Source of the DNA: JALZAI01 sp038207565
Lineage (GTDB): Bacteria > Actinomycetota > Actinomycetes > Mycobacteriales > Jatrophihabitantaceae
Direction: 5' to 3'
DNA: 64,000 bases
NCBI GenBank assembly: GCA_038207565.1
Contig: JBBQZQ010000001.1
Coordinates: 124,001 to 188,000, forward strand
Shown here: piece by piece, positions 24,656-34,699 of the stretch
How positions within the stretch are numbered: the stretch's first letter is position 1
How the letters are laid out: each line of letters begins with the position of its first letter
Position numbers and translations under genes: made by a program
The notes under the pieces: model-generated
The model's database searches: none
What the model was told of the DNA's origin: nothing
Seen by the model: only the letters and a program-made list of their open reading frames with translations

Positions 24656-25618
24656 ATGACTCGCTACGAGTCACTGATCGAGGCCACGGGGGACACCCCC
24701 CTCGTCGGGTTGCCCCGCTTGTCCCCCCGCTGGGACGGCGCGTACCCGGTTCGGCTGTGGGCCAAGCTGGAGGACCGCAATCCCACCGGGTCCATCAAGG
24801 ACCGTGCCGCCCTGGCCATGGTGCGCGCCGCCGAGGACGACGGGCGGCTCACGCCCGGTTGCACGATCCTCGAGCCGACGTCGGGCAACACGGGCATCTC
24901 GCTTGCGATGGTCGCCAAGATTCGCGGGTACGGTCTGGTCTGCGTCATGCCCGAGAACACGTCTGTCGAGCGGCGTCAGCTGCTCGAGATGTTCGGGGCT
25001 CGCATCATCTCCTCACCTGCGGCCGGCGGCTCGAACCAGGCCGTTGCGACCGCCAAGGAGATTTCGGCGCAGAACCCCGATTGGGTGATGCTCTACCAGT
25101 ACGGCAACCCCGCCAACGCGCAGGCGCACTACGAGGGCACCGGTCCTGAACTGCTGCGCGATCTGCCGACCATCACGCACTTCGTCGCGGGCCTGGGTAC
25201 CACCGGCACATTGATGGGCGCCGGGCGTTACCTGCGCGAGAAGGCGCCCGACGTGCAGGTCGTGGCTGCCGAACCACGCTACGGCGAGCTGGTCTACGGG
25301 CTGCGCAACATCGACGAGGGGTTCGTGCCCGAGCTCTATGACGACAGTGTGCTCAGCTCGCGGTTCTCGGTGACCTCCTACGACGCCCTGCGCCGCACCC
25401 GCGACCTGATCGAGCACGAAGGCATCTTCGCCGGTATTTCGACCGGCGCCATCCTGCACGCGGCGCTGTCGATCGGCGACCGGATCGCGGTGAGGGACGA
25501 GCGGGCCGACATCGCATTCGTGGTGTGCGACGGCGGGTGGAAGTACCTGTCGACCGGGGCGTACGCGGGCTCGTTGCAGCAAGCGGCCGAGCATCTCGAG
25601 GGCCAGCTGTGGGCCTGA
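24656..25618 (+). CDS. cysM: CysO-dependent cysteine synthase CysM
   Basis: A 320-residue PLP enzyme that uses CysO thiocarboxylate and O-phosphoserine to form cysteine. The PLP lysine is in NPTGSIKDRAAL, the phosphate-binding loop is EPTSGNTGIS, and the second loop is GLGTTGTLMGAGRYLRE. ISTGAILHAAL near the C-terminus is the CysM-type active-site segment. It is the third gene of mec-cysO-cysM, with ATG at 24656. The arrangement is the actinobacterial oxidant-resistant cysteine route. Unlike mycobacteria, the next gene is not the rhomboid but a molybdopterin oxidoreductase. Confidence 0.95.
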   Translation: MTRYESLIEATGDTPLVGLPRLSPRWDGAYPVRLWAKLEDRNPTGSIKDRAALAMVRAAEDDGRLTPGCTILEPTSGNTGISLAMVAKIRGYGLVCVMPENTSVERRQLLEMFGARIISSPAAGGSNQAVATAKEISAQNPDWVMLYQYGNPANAQAHYEGTGPELLRDLPTITHFVAGLGTTGTLMGAGRYLREKAPDVQVVAAEPRYGELVYGLRNIDEGFVPELYDDSVLSSRFSVTSYDALRRTRDLIEHEGIFAGISTGAILHAALSIGDRIAVRDERADIAFVVCDGGWKYLSTGAYAGSLQQAAEHLEGQLWA

Positions 25619-25670
25619 GCGTTCGCGAGCGGTAAGAACCGCTCGGGCGATCCGCCACGAAGATGGTGTT

Positions 25671-27203
25671 GTGGATTGGCAGAGATTCGTCGGCAGGCGC
25701 TACGGCGCGCTGATCGGCATTCTGTCGGCCGCAGTCGCCGTCGGCGTCGGCGAGCTCGTCGCGGCATTCCTGCGTCCGGTCGCCGCCCCGGTCATCGCGG
25801 TGGGCAATCGCATCATCACGCTGACGCCCGAATCGGCGAAGCGAACTGCCATCGAGAACGCCGGGACGAACGACAAGGCCGTGCTGCTAGTCGTTATCTA
25901 CGTCCTGCTGGTGGCATTCGGCGCCTTCGTCGGCTCGCTCGCTATCCGCCGACTGACCTACGGGCTGATCGGCATCGGCGTGTTCGGCGCCTTCGGGGTC
26001 TATTGCGCGCTGACTGCGAACGCTGCGCGAAGCTCCGACGCCGTCCCGACCCTGGTCGGCACGGTGGCTGCCGCAGCAGTCATGACCGCCCTCGTCGGCA
26101 TGGCCGGCCGCGAGCGCGACGAGCCCAGCGGTGCGCAGCGGCGCCGGTTCCTGCAGGGCAGTGTGGCTGCGGCCGGATTGGCCGCGATCGCGGGCTTCGG
26201 CGGACGTGCCGCGCAGAGCGCCCGCTTCGACGTTGCCGATGTCCGACGTAAGATCGCGCTCCCGGTCGCGAAGAGCCCCGCCGGCCCGCTGCTACGCGCC
26301 GCGGACCTCGCCAAGAGCAGCTACCCCTGGGCGACGCCCAACGACGCGTTCTACCGGATCGACACCGCGCTCGCGCTCCCGCAGATCGACCCGAACAACT
26401 GGACGCTGCGCATTCACGGCATGGTCGACCGCGAGATCACGCTGACCTATGCGCAGCTGCGCAGGTATCCGATGATCGAACGCTGGATCACGTTGTGCTG
26501 CGTCTCGAACCAGGTCGGCCAGAATCTGGTGGGCAATGCCCGCTGGCTGGGCGTCCGGCTCGCCGACATCCTGCGTGCCGCCGGCGTCCACGACGGGGCG
26601 GACCAGTTGTTGCTGACATCCGAGGAAGGCATGACAATCGGCGCGCCGACCAAGGTCGTCATGGATGGTCGGGACGCCCTCATCGCCATCGGCATGAACG
26701 GCGCACCGCTGCCGGTCGAGCACGGCTTTCCCGCTCGCATCGTGGTTCCGGGCCTGTACGGGTACGTCTCGGCATGCAAGTGGGTCGTCGACATCGAGGC
26801 GAGCACGTTCGCCGACCGCAAGGCCTACTGGGTGCAGGGTGGCTGGGCGCAGCAGACCGACATCAAGCTCGAGTCGCGCATCGACACCCCGAAATCGGGT
26901 GGCTCGGTGCAGACCGGCAAACCGGTGGCGATCGCGGGCGTGGCATGGGACCAGCACGTCGGCGTGTCCAAGGTCGAGGTGCAGGTGGGCGACGGGCCAT
27001 GGCAGGCGGCGCGACTGGCCGCGGTGCCCTCGACCGACACCTGGCGGCAATGGGTGCTGGCCTGGACGCCACCGAAGCCCGGCTCCTACCGGCTACGGGT
27101 CCGGGCGACCGACGGGCGCGGATCGACGCAGACCAGTCAACAGCAACCGGTCTTCCCGTCCGGTGCGACCGGCCAGCACACGATCACTGTCCAGGCCCGA
27201 TAG
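25671..27203 (+). CDS. Membrane-anchored molybdopterin oxidoreductase, sulfite oxidase family
   Basis: A 510-residue protein. Four membrane helices (about residues 12-36, 70-90, 97-117, 123-145) come first, then a Tat-like motif RRRFLQGS (157-164) before a further hydrophobic stretch, then a sulfite oxidase-type molybdopterin domain (about 225-405) and a dimerisation domain (405-510). The Mo-binding Cys lies in TLCCVSNQVGQNLVGNARW. The catalytic domain is therefore outside the membrane, moved by Tat despite the preceding helices. The substrate may be sulfite or another oxyanion or sulfoxide. It sits directly after the cysteine biosynthesis genes and is followed by a small membrane protein likely to be its partner. 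The GTG start at 25671 is provisional. Confidence 0.85.
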   Translation: MDWQRFVGRRYGALIGILSAAVAVGVGELVAAFLRPVAAPVIAVGNRIITLTPESAKRTAIENAGTNDKAVLLVVIYVLLVAFGAFVGSLAIRRLTYGLIGIGVFGAFGVYCALTANAARSSDAVPTLVGTVAAAAVMTALVGMAGRERDEPSGAQRRRFLQGSVAAAGLAAIAGFGGRAAQSARFDVADVRRKIALPVAKSPAGPLLRAADLAKSSYPWATPNDAFYRIDTALALPQIDPNNWTLRIHGMVDREITLTYAQLRRYPMIERWITLCCVSNQVGQNLVGNARWLGVRLADILRAAGVHDGADQLLLTSEEGMTIGAPTKVVMDGRDALIAIGMNGAPLPVEHGFPARIVVPGLYGYVSACKWVVDIEASTFADRKAYWVQGGWAQQTDIKLESRIDTPKSGGSVQTGKPVAIAGVAWDQHVGVSKVEVQVGDGPWQAARLAAVPSTDTWRQWVLAWTPPKPGSYRLRVRATDGRGSTQTSQQQPVFPSGATGQHTITVQAR

Positions 27204-27219
27204 CGAACCGAATTGCCGT

Positions 27220-27229
27220 TTCGTACGAA
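27220..27229. promoter_or_regulatory. TTCGTACGAA palindrome
   Basis: A perfect 10-bp palindrome in the 35-nt gap before the small membrane protein gene, about 10 nt ahead of its ATG. It could be an operator or a minor RNA hairpin. It may equally be chance. Confidence 0.25.
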
Positions 27230-27238
27230 GTAACGGGT

Positions 27239-27652
27239 ATGGGAGTCATCCTCAAGTGGGCACTGGTCGCGATCACGGTCATCGGGCTGGCGGTCGATGC
27301 CTACACGCACTTCGACCTTGCCTCCCTGTACGCGTTCAACAAGACCAGCGTGGTCAGCGAGTCGACGCTGTTCCGCGTCGAGGCAGTCCTGGCGATCCTC
27401 GTCGGCATCGCGGTGTTGATCCGGCCGAACGTGTTCACCGCTGGCGCGGCGTTCCTCGTCGCGGCAGGCGGCCTGGCCCTGCTCGTGCTCTACCGCTACG
27501 TCGACGTCGGCAAGATCGGCCCGATCCCGAACATGTACGAGCCGATCTGGTTCAAGGAGAAGACAATCAGCGCCTTGGGTGAGGTCGCCGCGGTGGTCGG
27601 GGCGCTCGGCCTGCTCCTCGTCAGCTTCCGGACGTCGCGTCGCAGGGTCTGA
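27239..27652 (+). CDS. Small four-helix membrane protein, DoxX-like
   Basis: A 137-residue protein with four predicted membrane helices (about residues 3-20, 45-62, 66-85 and 112-130) and a conserved-looking AYTHFDLASLYAFNKTSVVSE loop after helix 1. Size and helix spacing resemble DoxX/DUF4383-type proteins, but I do not recognise a specific family. It begins 36 nt after the molybdopterin oxidoreductase gene on the same strand and may be its membrane or electron-transfer partner. The ATG at 27239 has only a weak GGG-type ribosome site. Confidence 0.7.
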   Translation: MGVILKWALVAITVIGLAVDAYTHFDLASLYAFNKTSVVSESTLFRVEAVLAILVGIAVLIRPNVFTAGAAFLVAAGGLALLVLYRYVDVGKIGPIPNMYEPIWFKEKTISALGEVAAVVGALGLLLVSFRTSRRRV

Positions 27653-27668
27653 CGCTTACCCTCGACCC

Positions 27669-28367
27669 ATGAGTGCGCCGCGCCCGTCCAGGCTGCCTTT
27701 CACACTGCCGCTGGGGGCGTTCAAGCGAGGCAAGAACGCGCCGCAGCAACCGAGCACAGAACCGCCGTTCAATCCGTCGAGCTGGGGCGGCGCACTGGCC
27801 GTGATGGCGGTGCTCGGCGCAGTGCTCTGGGCAATTCAGATCGTCAACGCTCAGGACGACTACGGGCTCAACCGCTTCGGCCTCAGGCCACGCGAGCTGG
27901 ACGGCCTGTGGGGTCTGTTCACCCAACCGTTCCTGCACGCCAACTACCAGCACCTGCTCTCCAACACGGTGCCGTTGCTCGGCGTCGGGTGGGTGCTGAT
28001 GCTGTCGGGCGTTCGGGTGTTCCTGTTCGTGACCGCTGTCGTCGTCGCGGCCGGCGGTCTGCTGACCTGGCTCGTCGCGCCCGCGGGCATCGTTGTCGGG
28101 GCAAGCGCCATGATCTTCGGCTGGATGGGTTACCTGCTCGCCCGCGCCTATTTTTCCCGCCGCCTGAAGTGGATCGTCACCGCCGTCCTCCTCGTGCTCT
28201 TCTTTGGGACGTTGCTCGGTAATCTGCTGCCGACCCTGGACGCGCGAATCTCGTGGCAGTCGCACCTGTGCGGCTTTGTTGCCGGCATCGCAGTGGGCTG
28301 GCTGCTGCATCCCCGGCGTGGCACGCAGCCGCGCCGCCCGCGCCGGATGGGTCCGGCCGTATCGTGA
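27669..28367 (+). CDS. Rhomboid intramembrane serine protease
   Basis: A 232-residue polytopic protease that cleaves membrane proteins within the bilayer. The catalytic Ser lies in VVGASAMIFGWMGY and the catalytic His in SWQSHLCGFVAGI; the oxyanion-side motif is FLHANYQHLLSN. The usual GxSG reads GASA, a modest change after the nucleophile. Six membrane helices follow a basic cytoplasmic N-terminus. It precedes murI and an MBL hydrolase, the same order as Rv1337-murI-Rv1339 in M. tuberculosis. Substrates are unknown. The ATG is at 27669. Confidence 0.9.
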   Translation: MSAPRPSRLPFTLPLGAFKRGKNAPQQPSTEPPFNPSSWGGALAVMAVLGAVLWAIQIVNAQDDYGLNRFGLRPRELDGLWGLFTQPFLHANYQHLLSNTVPLLGVGWVLMLSGVRVFLFVTAVVVAAGGLLTWLVAPAGIVVGASAMIFGWMGYLLARAYFSRRLKWIVTAVLLVLFFGTLLGNLLPTLDARISWQSHLCGFVAGIAVGWLLHPRRGTQPRRPRRMGPAVS

Positions 28368-28371
28368 GCGG

Positions 28372-29190
28372 GTGGCCGCGCCAGACATCGACGCGCCGAT
28401 CGGACTCATGGACTCCGGGGTCGGCGGCCTGACTGTCGCGCGCGCAGTACTCGACCAGCTCCCGCACGAATCCCTGTACTACGTGGGTGACACCGCGAAT
28501 GGCCCGTACGGGCCGAAGCCGATCGCCGAGGTGCGCACCCACGCGCTGCAGATCATGGACGATCTCGTGGCCTCCGGTGTCAAGGCGCTGGTCATCGCCT
28601 GCAACAGCGCCAGCGCCGCCTGCCTGCGCGATGCCCGTGAACGCTACGAGGTCCCCGTCGTGGAGGTGATCCTTCCAGCCGTGCGCCGGGCGATGGCGGC
28701 GACACGTAACCGCCGGGTTGGCGTCATCGGCACCATCGCCACGGTCACCAGCGGGGCGTACGAGGACGCCTTCGCGGCTGCTCCCGACCTCACCGTCACC
28801 AGCGCCGCGTGTCCGCGCTTCGCCGAATTCGTCGAGCACGGAGTGACCAGCGGGCGCCAACTGCTCGGGCTGGCCGAGTCCTACCTCGCTCCGCTCAACT
28901 CCGCCGGGGTCGACACGCTCGTACTCGGCTGCACCCATTACCCGATGCTCACCGGCCTGCTGTCGGTGGTCATGGGCGACGGCGTGACACTGGTGTCGAG
29001 CGCGGAGGAAACGGCCAAAGAGGTGTATCGCGTGCTGACCGCACGCGGCCTGCTGCGCGCGGACGACGCGCCGGCGCCATGCCATGTGTTCCGGGCCACC
29101 GGCGAGTCGGATTCCTTCGAGCGGCTCGGCCGCCGGTTCCTCGGTCCCGACCTGGCGACCCGATCGCCTGCCTACGGAGGTGTTGTGTGA
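28372..29190 (+). CDS. murI: Glutamate racemase
   Basis: A 272-residue cofactor-independent racemase making D-glutamate for peptidoglycan. The two catalytic cysteines are in VIACNSASAACL and VLGCTHYPML. The N-terminal MDSGVGGLTVARA and YYVGDTANGPYG are signature segments. The stop is overlapped by the next GTG (GTGA), so the MBL hydrolase is translationally coupled. The GTG at 28372 is 4 nt after the rhomboid stop. Essential in most bacteria; confident call. Confidence 0.96.
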   Translation: MAAPDIDAPIGLMDSGVGGLTVARAVLDQLPHESLYYVGDTANGPYGPKPIAEVRTHALQIMDDLVASGVKALVIACNSASAACLRDARERYEVPVVEVILPAVRRAMAATRNRRVGVIGTIATVTSGAYEDAFAAAPDLTVTSAACPRFAEFVEHGVTSGRQLLGLAESYLAPLNSAGVDTLVLGCTHYPMLTGLLSVVMGDGVTLVSSAEETAKEVYRVLTARGLLRADDAPAPCHVFRATGESDSFERLGRRFLGPDLATRSPAYGGVV

Positions 29191-29954
29191 AGATCACCGT
29201 CCTCGGCTGCTCCGGCAGCGTGCCCGGCCCCGACTCGCCGGCCTCCGGTTACCTCGTCGAGGCCGAGGGCTACCGGCTCGTTCTCGACATGGGCCAGGGC
29301 GCCTTCGGCGCGCTGCAGCGCCACGCCGACCCCGCCGCGGTCGACGGCATCATCATCAGCCATCTGCACGCCGATCACTGCATCGACCTCACGGCTTACA
29401 TCGTCGCGCTGCGCTACGGCGGCGACGAGCGTTACCGCCTCGCCGGACCGGACGGGCGCATCCCGCTCATCGGGCCGGCCGGCACGCGCGACCGCATCGA
29501 GGCCGCGTATGACCCCCTCGCGCGCAAGTTGCGCCTGCACGACCTGTTCGGATTCTCCACGCCGCCGCCCGCCGTCACCGCGCTCGGCCCGTTCCAGCTT
29601 TCCTTCGCAACGGTCAACCACCCCGTCCCCACCTCAGCGGTACGCATCGAACACGAGGGCAAGTCAGTCGTCTATTCCGCCGATACCGGGGAGTGCCCCG
29701 CGCTGGTCGAGCTGGCCAAGGACGCCGATCTGTTCCTGTGCGAAGCCTCCTTCATGCCCGACGACCCCTACGTTCCCGATCTGCACCTGACCGGCAAGCA
29801 GGCCGGTACGCACGCGGCGCGCGCGGGTGTGGATCGTTTGGTCGTCACGCACGTGCCACCGTGGGCCTCGCCGACAGTGGCGGCCGAAGAGGCCCAGACG
29901 GCGTTCGACGGCCCCATCGACCTCGCCGCGGCCGACCGCGAGTTCACGGTGTGA
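29187..29954 (+). CDS. MBL-fold hydrolase, Rv1339-like cyclic nucleotide phosphodiesterase
   Basis: A 255-residue metallo-beta-lactamase-fold enzyme. The metal motif is SHLHADHCIDL, with further ligands in VNHPVPTSA, YSADTGE and VVTHVPPW. Orthologues next to murI in mycobacteria (Rv1339) have been described as an atypical class II cAMP phosphodiesterase affecting antibiotic tolerance, so a role in cAMP turnover is plausible. The start is GTG 29187, with GGAGG at 29176-29180 exactly 6 nt before it and a GTGA overlap with murI. Other MBL activities, such as RNA processing, cannot be excluded. Confidence 0.88.
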   Translation: MKITVLGCSGSVPGPDSPASGYLVEAEGYRLVLDMGQGAFGALQRHADPAAVDGIIISHLHADHCIDLTAYIVALRYGGDERYRLAGPDGRIPLIGPAGTRDRIEAAYDPLARKLRLHDLFGFSTPPPAVTALGPFQLSFATVNHPVPTSAVRIEHEGKSVVYSADTGECPALVELAKDADLFLCEASFMPDDPYVPDLHLTGKQAGTHAARAGVDRLVVTHVPPWASPTVAAEEAQTAFDGPIDLAAADREFTV

Positions 29955-29987
29955 CCCGCAGCTGAGGGCGGATAGCCGGGTGTCGCG

Positions 29988-30123
29988 TAGACTGGGCGAT
30001 GGCTGGCGGGCACCTTGCCCGCATACACAGCACCATGCGACGCGGATCACACGCGTCGGGCTCGTGCCTAAGCGCTCTTGCAGCGATCACTCGGGACGTG
30101 CCGTCGTCTCGAAGGACTTCGTC
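29988..30123 (+). promoter_or_regulatory. Structured leader of the DEAD-box helicase
   Basis: A TAGACT box (29988-29993) would start transcription near 30000, leaving a leader of about 120 nt. Two hairpins are visible: GCGGGCA-CCT-TGCCCGC (30006-30022) and CGACGCG-7 nt-CGCGTCG (30038-30058). The ribosome site AAGGA (30112-30116) itself lies within CGAA-GGAC-TTCG. Long structured leaders are typical of RNA helicase and cold-shock genes, where they allow autoregulation. The structures are seen; the function is inferred. Confidence 0.5.
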
Positions 30124-31569
30124 TTGCCCTCCTCCACCGTGCGCGGCAATGCCGCGCGCCACCGCACCGCCCCGCACCGCGCACCTCGCGCGAGTGCTCC
30201 CCGCTCCACACCCCGCAGCGTCTGGGACAACCTGCCGGTCCAGGTCGTCCCGACCGAGAATCTTCCCGGATTCGCCGAGCTGGGCCTGCCGCGCGGGCTG
30301 GTGACCGCCCTGTCGCGCGCCGGGATCGACGCCCCGTTCCCCATCCAGGCCGCGACCATTCCGGACATCCTCGCCGAGCGAGACGTACTCGGCCGGGCGG
30401 CTACGGGTTCCGGCAAGACGCTGGCGTTCGGTCTGCCGCTGATCGCCCGGCTCGCTGGGTCGTCGGCTCGCCCGCGGCGTCCCCGCGGTCTCGTCCTCGT
30501 CCCCACCCGCGAGCTGGCCATGCAGGTCACCGACGCGATGTCCCCGCTTGCCGCGTCCAACGGCCTGTCCGTGCGTCTGGTCGCAGGTGGCCTGCCGATC
30601 CAGAAGCAGATCCAGTCGCTGACGAAGGGCGTCGACATCGTCGTCGCTACCCCGGGGCGCCTGGAAGACCTCATCGCGCGCCGGGCCTGCCTGCTCGACT
30701 CGGTCGAGATCACCGTGCTCGACGAGGCCGACCACATGGCCGACCTCGGATTCCTGCCGGTCGTTCGCCGCCTACTCGACCAGACCCCGTCCGGTCAGCG
30801 CCTGCTGTTCTCGGCCACGCTGGACGGCGACGTCGCAACGCTCGTCGAGAAGTACCTGACCGACCCCGCCGTGCACGCGGTGTCCGTCGCCTCGGCTGCG
30901 GTCGACACGATGAGCCACCACCTGTTCCGCGTCCCGTTCGAGGCCAAATCCGACCTCGTGGCCTCCATCGCCGCGCGCGAGGGGCGCACGCTGTGCTTCG
31001 TGCGGACCAAGCACGGCGCCGACCGGCTGGCACGCAACCTCGCCCGCGCCGGGGTCCCCGCCGGCGTGCTGCACGGAGGTCGCTCACAGTCCCAGCGCAC
31101 CCGTGCGCTCGACGCATTCAAGGACGGCTCGGTCAGCGTGCTGGTCGCCACGGACGTGGCCGCCCGCGGCATCCACGTCGACGACGTCTCGCTTGTGCTG
31201 CACGTCGACCCGCCCGCCGACCCCAAGGACTACCTGCACCGTTCCGGGCGCACTGCGCGCGCCGGCGAGGACGGCGTCGTCGTGGTGCTCACGACGTCCG
31301 CAGACGAGCGGGCCACCCGCAAGATGCTGGACCAGGCCGGGGTCCGCCCGGCGCAGCACGATGCCGTCGCCGGTGACCCGACGGTCGCTTCGGTGACCGG
31401 GGCCCGTAGCCCGAGCGGGGTCGCGATCGTCGAGGCGCGCCGCTCCGAGCGCTCGGAGCGTCCGGGACGCTCGGGCGCGCCGCACAATCGGTTCGGTAGC
31501 GGCCGCCGCAGCCGCGGCCCGGCTTCCGGCATGAACCACAACCCCCGCCGCGCGCGGCGCGCGAACTGA
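30124..31569 (+). CDS. DEAD-box ATP-dependent RNA helicase
   Basis: A 481-residue RNA helicase that unwinds structured RNA in ribosome assembly or mRNA turnover. All core motifs are present: Q motif PFPIQAAT, motif I ATGSGKT, motif Ib TPGR, motif II DEAD, motif III SAT, motif V TDVAARGIHV and motif VI HRSGRTARAG. A short basic N-terminal extension and a basic Arg/Gly/Ser-rich C-terminus (GSGRRSRGPASG) probably bind RNA. I chose TTG at 30124 because AAGGA lies 7 nt upstream; GTGs at 30064 and 30139 are alternatives. The open frame continues upstream without support. typA follows 17 nt downstream. Confidence 0.88.
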   Translation: MPSSTVRGNAARHRTAPHRAPRASAPRSTPRSVWDNLPVQVVPTENLPGFAELGLPRGLVTALSRAGIDAPFPIQAATIPDILAERDVLGRAATGSGKTLAFGLPLIARLAGSSARPRRPRGLVLVPTRELAMQVTDAMSPLAASNGLSVRLVAGGLPIQKQIQSLTKGVDIVVATPGRLEDLIARRACLLDSVEITVLDEADHMADLGFLPVVRRLLDQTPSGQRLLFSATLDGDVATLVEKYLTDPAVHAVSVASAAVDTMSHHLFRVPFEAKSDLVASIAAREGRTLCFVRTKHGADRLARNLARAGVPAGVLHGGRSQSQRTRALDAFKDGSVSVLVATDVAARGIHVDDVSLVLHVDPPADPKDYLHRSGRTARAGEDGVVVVLTTSADERATRKMLDQAGVRPAQHDAVAGDPTVASVTGARSPSGVAIVEARRSERSERPGRSGAPHNRFGSGRRSRGPASGMNHNPRRARRAN

Positions 31570-31586
31570 CGACGGGAGAGCAGCTC

Positions 31587-33455
<1,869 letters not shown>

Positions 33456-33494
33456 CCCGGCTCGGACCGTCCCCCCCTCGAGTAACCAGAATCC

Positions 33495-33513
33495 CGACCC
33501 GATCCTGGTCGGC
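33495..33513 (+). terminator. Possible terminator after typA
   Basis: CCGACC-7 nt-GGTCGG forms a 6-bp stem 39 nt after the typA stop. It is flanked by a run of C on the left and a run of G on the right that could extend the structure. No T-run follows, as is common in high-GC actinomycetes. Confidence 0.35.
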
Positions 33514-33556
33514 GCGGGGGGTAAGGCGGTCGGACGGGCCGGACTAAGGTCGAGGC

Positions 33557-34699
33557 GTGTCCACGGGCCGCCTCGTCGAGCGCATGCGCGGGTTCGGTAC
33601 CACGATCTTCGCCGAAATGTCCGCCCTGGCCCTGCTGACCTCCAGCGTCAACCTCGGGCAGGGCTTCCCGGACACCGACGGTCCACCCGAATTGCTTGCT
33701 GACGCCGCCGAGGCGATCCGCGCCGGGCACAACCAGTACCCACCGGGCATCGGCATCCCGACGCTGCGCCACGCGATCGCCGCGCACCAGAAACGCCACT
33801 ACGGACTCGACTTCGATGCCGACACCGAGGTGCTCGTCACCGCCGGTGCGACGGAGGCCATCGCCGCCGCGGTGACGGCACTGGCGGGCGCAGGGGACGA
33901 GGTCGTGGTCTTCGAGCCCTACTACGACTCCTACGCCGCCACGATCGCCCTGGGCGGCGCAACGCGTCGCGTGGTGACGCTGCGTCGTGACGGCACCGGG
34001 TGGACGTACGCCCCGGACGAGCTGGCGGGCGCGATCACCCGTCGTACCAAGGCGATCCTGCTCAACACCCCGCACAACCCGACCGGCAAGGTGTTCACCC
34101 GGGCCGAGCTCGAACCGATCGCCGCAGTCGCCCGAGAGCGTGACCTCGTGGTCATCTCGGACGAGGTGTACGAGCACCTGACCTTCGACGGGCGCGAGCA
34201 CCTGCCGATCGCGACGCTGCCGGGCATGCGCGATCGCACGATCACGATCTCCAGTGCCGGCAAGACCTTCAGCGTGACCGGATGGAAGATCGGCTGGGCG
34301 TGCGCCGCCCCAGAACTGCTGGGCGCGGTCCGCACGGTGAAGCAATTCCTCACCTACGTCAACGGTGCGCCGTTCCAGCCCGCCGTCGCGGCCGCCCTCG
34401 ACCGCGGGGTGGGCAACGTGGTCGCCGGCCTGCAGCAGCAGCGTGATCTGCTGTGCGACGGTCTGGCCGCCCTCGGACACGACGTCATCAGGCCCGAAGC
34501 GACGTATTTCGCGACCATCGAGATAGCTGGCAACGGCGTGGAGTTCTGTCGCGAGCTGCCCCGTCGCGCCGGTGTCGTGGCGATTCCCAGCAGCGTCTTC
34601 TACGACTCCGGCATGGGTGACCGGCTGGTCCGTTTCGCATTCTGCAAGCGTCCCGAGATACTCACCGAAGCCCTACGACGGATGAAGGCGACAGCATGA
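33557..34699 (+). CDS. PLP aminotransferase, class I/II
   Basis: A 380-residue fold-type I aminotransferase. The PLP lysine is in SSAGKTFSVTGWKIGW, the Asn and Tyr of the PLP site are in LNTPHNPTGKVF and VVISDEVYEHL, and the Arg that binds the substrate carboxylate is in VRFAFCK. It resembles the KAT/YbdL-like group that uses methionine, glutamine or aromatic amino acids. Its stop overlaps the start of a nitrilase-like omega-amidase (ATGA). That pairing is the glutamine transaminase/omega-amidase module, so the likely job is transamination of a 2-oxoacid such as 4-methylthio-2-oxobutyrate with glutamine. In mycobacteria similar genes are called DapC; a second, better dapC candidate begins at the window's end. 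Confidence 0.85.
   Translation: MSTGRLVERMRGFGTTIFAEMSALALLTSSVNLGQGFPDTDGPPELLADAAEAIRAGHNQYPPGIGIPTLRHAIAAHQKRHYGLDFDADTEVLVTAGATEAIAAAVTALAGAGDEVVVFEPYYDSYAATIALGGATRRVVTLRRDGTGWTYAPDELAGAITRRTKAILLNTPHNPTGKVFTRAELEPIAAVARERDLVVISDEVYEHLTFDGREHLPIATLPGMRDRTITISSAGKTFSVTGWKIGWACAAPELLGAVRTVKQFLTYVNGAPFQPAVAAALDRGVGNVVAGLQQQRDLLCDGLAALGHDVIRPEATYFATIEIAGNGVEFCRELPRRAGVVAIPSSVFYDSGMGDRLVRFAFCKRPEILTEALRRMKATA

Noticed and set aside
29827..30063. Helicase start within the MBL hydrolase gene
   Set aside because: The residues are a shadow of the upstream gene, and the leader hairpins lie between.
31430..31500. SERSER peptide in the helicase C-terminus as a third mini-ORF copy
   Set aside because: The peptide resembles VSERSER, but the DNA uses different codons and is in the helicase frame, so it is not the same repeat.
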